In this document: in pieces, positions 58,189 through 64,000 of the stretch | Numbering within the stretch: position 1 is the first letter of the stretch | How the letters are laid out: each line of letters opens with the position of its first letter | Assembly (NCBI GenBank): GCA_025084515.1 | Contig: JAJAGP010001495.1 | Coordinates: 62,001 to 126,000, forward strand | Length of the DNA: 64,000 nt | From: Ancistrus triradiatus | Lineage: Eukaryota > Chordata > Actinopteri > Siluriformes > Loricariidae | Direction: 5' to 3' | The notes under the pieces: model-generated | What the model was told of the DNA's origin: nothing | What the model saw: the letters and a program-made list of their open reading frames with translations, nothing else | Database searches by the model: none | Translations under genes and position numbers: made by a program

Positions 58189-59231
58189 TTAAATTCAATC
58201 CTTGCAAACTGCGAGGTATGTGAGACGGCTGTGGCTGTTAACCACAATCTTATACAAACAAATGAACAACCACAAAAAAGTAACTAAGTAACTAAGAAAG
58301 GAGACCCAGATCTCTCAGACAGACCCAGACCCCCATGGCACAGGACAGAAGTCACTGGAAGAGTCCTTTCAGAAAGGTAAAGGATATCCAGGTATGAGCC
58401 CTTTAACAACCATCCCCTACCAACGCTGTTACCTTTAATGACAGAGGTCTTAAAACTTCTAATAATTTATAAAATGAAATACAAATCTGTCTTTTAACTG
58501 TAGGTGTTGCAGGCATGCACAGCTGCTGACCTCAAAAGCCAATCAACGCTGAGGTGGCAGAGGAGAAGTCTCTCATTTGTGTCTGTGAAACTACCTTATC
58601 AGTCGTGTGCTTGCAGCACTGTTGCCGCCTTAGCGATTTTGTCACTAGACTAAGCAACTTTTCAGGTCCTGTGGTGAGCTATTTTCAAAACAGAAAGTGG
58701 CAACAAATCTAGCAATTTTTTGTACAAACCTTAGGTACTTCCCTCTAAAACTGCCCATGAATGAGAGGTACAGCGGTCTCTCTGCATCTCCTCTGCTTCG
58801 AGAGACGGACCAGCACATTCAGTCTGTTGGCAGGTGAGCATAGTTCAACTCCATTTTGTGATTTTGTGAATTTAAAGGTATTAATCAATGTGTACATACT
58901 GCTGTTCTTTTGAAATATGCACATAGTTTGTTTGGCTTATCCTGTACAGATGGTAAGAGAGATGTGACAAGTTGTGGTGAGAAGTGACTGATACCATCTG
59001 ACAATAGATGCGATGATGACACGAATGTCCTCTAGAGACATTTACCGATTTTTCAAGCAGGCTTTAGCTACTTTCCTCTGAAAACAGTTGGCAACACTGG
59101 CTCTCTTGTTAGCTCACGTTTGGACTAGAGACCTTTCTAACTCGGTTGATGTGTGTAGACACTCTTTGGTGTAGGTTACTTGTGTTTCTGTAGATGATCA
59201 CAGAAATTTAAAGTTGGGTTTTATTGTATGT

Positions 59232-59525
59232 TCAACCATATACACAGTACACAGTGAAACGAAACTTGTCAGCAAACTTGGTGTGATTTGAGCTATGCAT
59301 TGCTGCACAGTCATGAGTCAGCAAGGTGAACAGCAGTGGGCTGAGCACACAGCCCTGTGGGGCTCCAATGGTGGTGCTGGAGATGTTACTGCCGATCTGA
59401 ACTGAGGTCTCCCAGTGAGGAAGTCTATGATGTGAGGTGTTCAGGCATAGCAGGCTCAGCTTTCCAATCAGGTGCTGAGGAATGATGGTGTTGAATGTTG
59501 AACTGAGGTCTATGAACAGCATTCG
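59232..59525 (-). mobile_element. L2-like LINE reverse-transcriptase fragment
   Basis: Minus strand: MLFIDLSSTFNTIIPQHLIGKL, then SVQIGSNISSTT, GAPQGCVLSPLLFTLLTHDC, HSSNHTKFADK. The order is that of fish L2-type reverse transcriptases; the catalytic FADD reads FADK, and about 15 residues after LNTS are missing. Open but a fragment of about 97 codons. Confidence 0.85.
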
Positions 59526-59699
59526 AACATAGGATGATCTTCCACTACTTATTGCAACAAGCTGTAAATGCCGGTCCTAAGTGTATGTGCCTGTCCTATT
59601 GTAGGTAGTACTGTTTTGTTTGTCCCTCCTCCATCTATACTGTATATTATCTCATACCTATAACTATGTAAACTTGTTCACATTCACTCGTTTAATCTC

Positions 59700-59995
59700 T
59701 GTGTCATTTGGCTGATCTACTGTGCTGTTAGTAATTCTGTCTATCAATACATTTTTTGTGTCAAACAAAAGTATCAGTCGTTTAAGTCACTCATCCATCA
59801 CTCATTTTTTCCAGTTGTATCTATGGTGGATTTATGTATTGTTTGCGAGTTTTCTTGTGAAAATACCCTTTATATTTACATTACAGTAGCATACAAAGAC
59901 TGTGACTATGGTAATGTCCAGTCAACATCCATTTCAGTCAACGACCTGTTTCACAGAACGTATTGTGGTTGTTAAATGGCGCATAGTAAAATTTT
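59700..59995. mobile_element. MITE copy related to 22248-22585
   Basis: Shares CTGTCTATCAATACATTTTTTG, CAAACAAAAGTATCAGTCG and ATTTACATTACAGTAGCATA with the copy at 22.3 kb, in the same orientation. The TACAGGTA ends are lost. Confidence 0.65.
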
Positions 59996-60120
59996 AGTCA
60001 TGTCCCGGGGTGAAAGTGGTATACCTGAATATATTAACCCTTTGTGTGTGAAAGGGACACTAAAGCATTCCTATAGTTAGGCTACATTTAGATAGGCTAT
60101 AGACTTTATTTTGTTATTCC

Positions 60121-60960
60121 ACATAGGTGATTCCCCAGCTACACATATTACTGAGAAACTTGCTGTAATGATTGCAAATGATCTGCAACCTATCTTTGTG
60201 GTTGAAGATGAAGATTTTAGGAATTTTGCCAAGATACTCAATCCACTTTCCAACTTCCAAGTTGGAAATATTTAATGGAAGGGAAAATACCAGCACTATA
60301 TGAAGAGTTTCACGCTCAAAAGTGAAAAAAGCTCTGGATGGTGCAAACAGGGCTGTACTCACAACAGACATGTGGACATCAAGAGCCACGAGAGGGCTAT
60401 TTCACTGTCCCATATCATATTATTGGTGAAAACTGGCACATGCAAGTATATGTCCTAGAAACCTGTAGTTTTTTCAGGACAACACAGCACTCACAACATT
60501 TCCTCTGAAAAGAATTACTGACAAATGGTGCATGACTGCCAAAGTTTTGACTGGAATAACAGGTAATGGTGGCACTGTGGTTGCTACTGTGCACAAAGCA
60601 GGTTGGGCACCTTATCCATGTTTTGCACACACCTTAAATTTAGTGGTAAATAGCTCCATTAAGGCTCTCTCTGATCTTTCAGACATCAACCATTTGTTGT
60701 GTTGTGCTGTTCTTCACCACATCACGAGCAGCAGAGAGGCTCAAAGAAATTCATTTTCCAGAACACAAACTGATACAATCATTTGAAACAAGGTGGAACT
60801 CTGCATGTTGATAGACTATTTGAACAGAAGGAAGCTGTTACCACAGACCTCTTGGAAAGCACTCACTATGCTTAAGTGAGGAAGATTGGTCCATGATCAG
60901 TCTCTCCATTGATGTCCTGAGATCATTTGAAAAAAGTAACAAAAGAGATATAAACTAAAA
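60121..60960 (+). pseudogene. hAT (ZBED-like) transposase relic
   Basis: Plus-strand pieces in order: GDSPATHITEKLAVMIANDLQP and VVEDEDFRNFAKILNP, VKKALDGANRAVLTTDMWTSRATRG, NWHMQVYVLETC, TGNGGTVVATVHKAG, PYPCFAHTLNLVVNSSIKAL and SDINHLL. These are the central RNase-H-like blocks of hAT transposases (the TTDxWTS motif and the CFAHTLNLVV motif). Several frame changes and a stop after FQVGNI. The C-terminal dimerisation region is not visible. Confidence 0.85.
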
Positions 60961-61889
60961 AACATGTTTCAGTTTCAAAAGTGATTCACCTGGTGTGACT
61001 ACTTGAGATAATGAGCGCCAAGGCAGCAAGCTAGCTGCCATCAAGACTTGCTGCTATGGTGGAAAAAGCTTGCCAAAAAACTAAATGCACACACAAATGT
61101 ATTGCATTCAGTTATGTTTTAGATTTGACACCTTCGGGCTTTTTTTGTTTGGAAAACTAAAGCAGTACATAATTATTGATTATTCACAGTTTCCATGAAA
61201 TTAGGAAAAGTCACAAAGAACCATCCTAATTTAATGCATGCTTTGTGAGCCCCAACATAGTGGGCACAGGTTAGGACTGTAGACAGGACACTGCCATACC
61301 CATACCCTCTTTTTCCACATCCATGCCTTTGTAATGTGTGCAGCATGTGGTTTTGCATTGTATTGTGTTGAAAACTGAATTTATGTCCCTAGAAAAGAAG
61401 TCGTCTTGAAGGCAGCATATGTTGGTATAAACTCTCAATGTACATTTTTGCATTAATGCTGCTATAACAGAATTTTAATTTGCTTGTTGCTGATAACAGT
61501 CTAGATGGTCCTTTTTATGTTTGGTTTGGTGCACAAGTCATCCATTTCTTCCAAAAACATCTGGATTAGAGATTCATCTGACCAAAATACACATTTGCAC
61601 TATGTGATGGTCCATCCCAGATGCTGCCAAGCCCAGAGAAGTCGACACTGCTCCTGGACAATATTTAACATAAGTTTTTTTTTAAGCTTTTTAAGCTTTT
61701 TTTTTTTAAGTTTTAAGTGTCATTTGTGAATGTATCCCCATATTGTAGTGCTTGAAGGTTTGCCAAAATAAGCCTTTGTCCTTAAGGTTATATTAGCTAT
61801 TGGCGACTGACAGTTCTTGATACAGTGCTGTCTGAGGGATTGGAGATCACGGGTCTTCAGTGTAGGCTTGTGCCCTTGCCCTCCACGCA

Positions 61890-61938
<49 letters not shown>

Positions 61939-62640
61939 CTTGTTTGTCTGACTCTTTGTCAGGTTAACACTTCATATTTCATTACAGTCTAGACTCTCCC
62001 TTCCAATCTCTCCCCAGTCTTTACTTAATTTCTAGCCCTAAATTTCCCTGTCCCAACTTTTCTTGGAAAGTGGTGCAGGTCTGAAATGCAGGAACGGATA
62101 TATATTAACAAATTATAAATGTTACTACATGATTTTGCTGTCATATTACAACGAGTATTATCATCCATCCTACAGTTAATTTGCTTTGTCGATTAAGTCT
62201 TAATATAATATTTTAAATAAAATTTTAATGTACTGTACTATATTCTCAATAGAGCCTGCCCTAGACAATTAGCAGGTGCTTAGTGTCAAGCAGCCACCAG
62301 GGGGCTCTATAATCATTCATTCATTTTCATACCCACTTAAATCCAATTTAGTATCGCAAGGAGCACACAGCACAAGGACTGTACCAACCCTAAACAGGAC
62401 ACCGATTCATCGCAGAGCACTTGCAGACTTACTCACTTAAACTGGATCACTTTAGAGACATCAACTGAGCTAATGCATGTCTTTGAAATGTGACAGGAAA
62501 CCGGAGTACAAATGAACTCCATACAGTTTATGTAAGCATTATTTTCAATAAATTGAGTGGCAATTGGCTTTAATTTAGGGTACTTTTTTACTCTTACTCA
62601 TGTCAATATATTACGAGTAACATGCTATAGAGTAGAAACT
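60961..62640. other. Intergenic, (TA)n tract and possible degraded repeats
   Basis: (TA)n at 61891-61935. 61505-61880 (GATGGTCCATCCCAGATGCTG, CCCAGAGAAGTCGACACTGC) looks like a degraded dispersed fish transposon I cannot classify. 62310-62510 resembles another common degraded repeat. Confidence 0.4.
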
Positions 62641-62649
62641 TTGACTAGA

Positions 62650-63150
62650 CTTAACACCATTCATCCAATACGTTAAAACAACTGACAGATGAAGTGAATA
62701 ACATTGATAGTGTGATGCTCAGGATGATATTCTGCTGGAAAATCTTGGCCTTGGAACACGTCCCACCTGTCAGCACTGTTGCAGACCAAGTTCACCCCTT
62801 CATGGCAATAGTATTCCCACATGGCAATGGTCTTTTTCAGCAGGATAATTTGCACTGCAACACTGCAAAAATTGATCAATTGTTGATTTAGCCTCCAAGT
62901 TCCCCAGATCTCAATCCTATTGAGCATCTGTGGGATGCGTCAGACAACCAAGTCCAATCCATGAAGGCTCCACGTCGCAACTTGCAGGACTTAAAGGATC
63001 TGCTGCTAACGTTAATGGTGCCAGATACCACAGGACGCCTTGAGAGGTCTTGCAGAACTCATGCTTTGATAGGTCAGAGATATGGAAGGACAAGTAGAAC
63101 CCACTCAATATTAGGTATGTGGTTTTAAAGTTATGGCTGACTGGTGTATG
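62650..63150 (+). pseudogene. Tc1-like transposase relic (fifth family)
   Basis: Plus strand: ADQVHPFMA, LFQQDNLHCNTAKI with the second catalytic Asp, PPSSPDLNPIEHLWD with the last one, APRRNLQDLKDLLL. CAATATTAGGTATGTGGTTTTAAAGTTATGGCTGACTGGTGTA is the 3' end. The helix-turn-helix part is absent. Confidence 0.75.
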
Positions 63151-64000
63151 TGTGTACGTGTGTGTCTGTGACTCAATCTGTCCTGTTTTAATCTTAAAAT
63201 TGATTAAATGACGTAAAAAACGAATCAAGTTCGAAAAACAATACGTACCTTCATGAAATAATTCTCAGACCAACACAAAGATTCCTGTATTATGATGTCA
63301 CCGTGCTCAGGGGTAAATAAACTTGTGTTCTAGGGCTGGACAGTTGTTGAATCACATGCATAGATGTAAGGTTGTGTGTAGTTTAAGTTTCAAATATGTC
63401 TGTTGATAGATGTTTACTGGATCTCTAAAACTACTTGAGAGCAAACATTGTATGGAACGTTTGTTATTAAACAGATCCTGCTCAAGTGGTATGTTTCTAT
63501 TTTAGAACTGATTAGTATTTGGTATGTCCCCATTTTGCTGTAATGACAGAATGCACGCGAGCGACCATACACCTTTGCGCAAAACCTGATAATCTCTTAT
63601 CTCACCATGATTTTACAATATTCCAAAGAGCACATTACATGACATATGATAGTTTTCAATAGTTTACTGAAAAAGCTTTGTTAAGAAGCTAGGCTGGTCT
63701 CCCACATCCTGGCTGCTGTGTTCACAGAATCTCACCACATAGCATCTATTATTTTTTATCCAGCTTTTTCAAAGCAGGTGTGCAAACTTTAGCCAGTAGC
63801 TAGTGTACGCTGATATTCCTGCCAAGCCTCGCCCACACGCAAGACTCATTGGGCGAATGCTCTAGACAACTACCATTTCAATCTAATGCATGTTTCAAGT
63901 GCAATTTGTGTGAGTGTTAAATGTTCTTTCTATCACTATCACAAAATTTGTGGCCCCCAAGAAACTCGAATTATGACAAACTGATTACTATTACCATGAT
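63151..64000. other. No recognised feature
   Basis: No exon, RNA gene or clear transposon end could be supported to the window edge. Confidence 0.35.

Noticed and set aside
1..64000. CRISPR array, operon, phage or other bacterial system
   Set aside because: No regularly spaced repeats and no compact bacterial-type gene clusters; spliced vertebrate genes dominate.

Overview
The window reads as euchromatic DNA from a teleost fish. It holds two vertebrate genes whose protein sequence is recognisable exon by exon, set in introns and intergenic DNA packed with Tc1/mariner elements, tRNA-derived SINEs, hAT/pogo-type relics, LINE fragments and dinucleotide repeats. There are no prokaryotic operons, CRISPR arrays or phage signatures. 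The species cannot be named from sequence alone.

Layout. About 2.3-14.0 kb (+ strand): prkag1, the AMP-activated protein kinase gamma-1 subunit, with 12 coding exons found; only the exon carrying the start codon is missing and may lie left of the window. 25.6-57.4 kb (- strand): acvr1b (ALK4, activin type I receptor), with all nine coding exons found, including a short signal-peptide exon at 57.3 kb about 14.6 kb upstream of exon 2. The two genes converge tail to tail across about 11.6 kb of mostly repetitive DNA (14.0-25.6 kb). The flanks (0-2.3 kb and 57.5-64 kb) show only repeats.

Mobile DNA. At least four Tc1-like families are present. Tc1-A has CAGTGGGGCAAAAAAG ends, Tc1-B has CAGTGGTGCTTGAAAG ends, Tc1-C has CTGGTCCTTCTC ends and a nearly whole transposase, and Tc1-D has TAATAAGCTC ends. 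There are also a pogo-like element, TACAGGTA-ended MITEs, hAT-like copies, a solo LTR with a perfect 5-bp target duplication, RTE-, I/Jockey- and L2-type LINE relics, and about nine copies of one SINE. Several are nested, which gives a relative insertion order.

Main points for a second look. acvr1b exon 3 (transmembrane and GS-box exon) carries a 2-bp frameshift plus a compensating frame slip, although the other eight exons are clean. A Tc1-A pair is arranged as an inverted chimera. A hAT-like copy has an inverted duplication of its own end and target site. A 145-bp tandem repeat contains a SINE. I see no evidence of a previously undescribed multi-gene system here.
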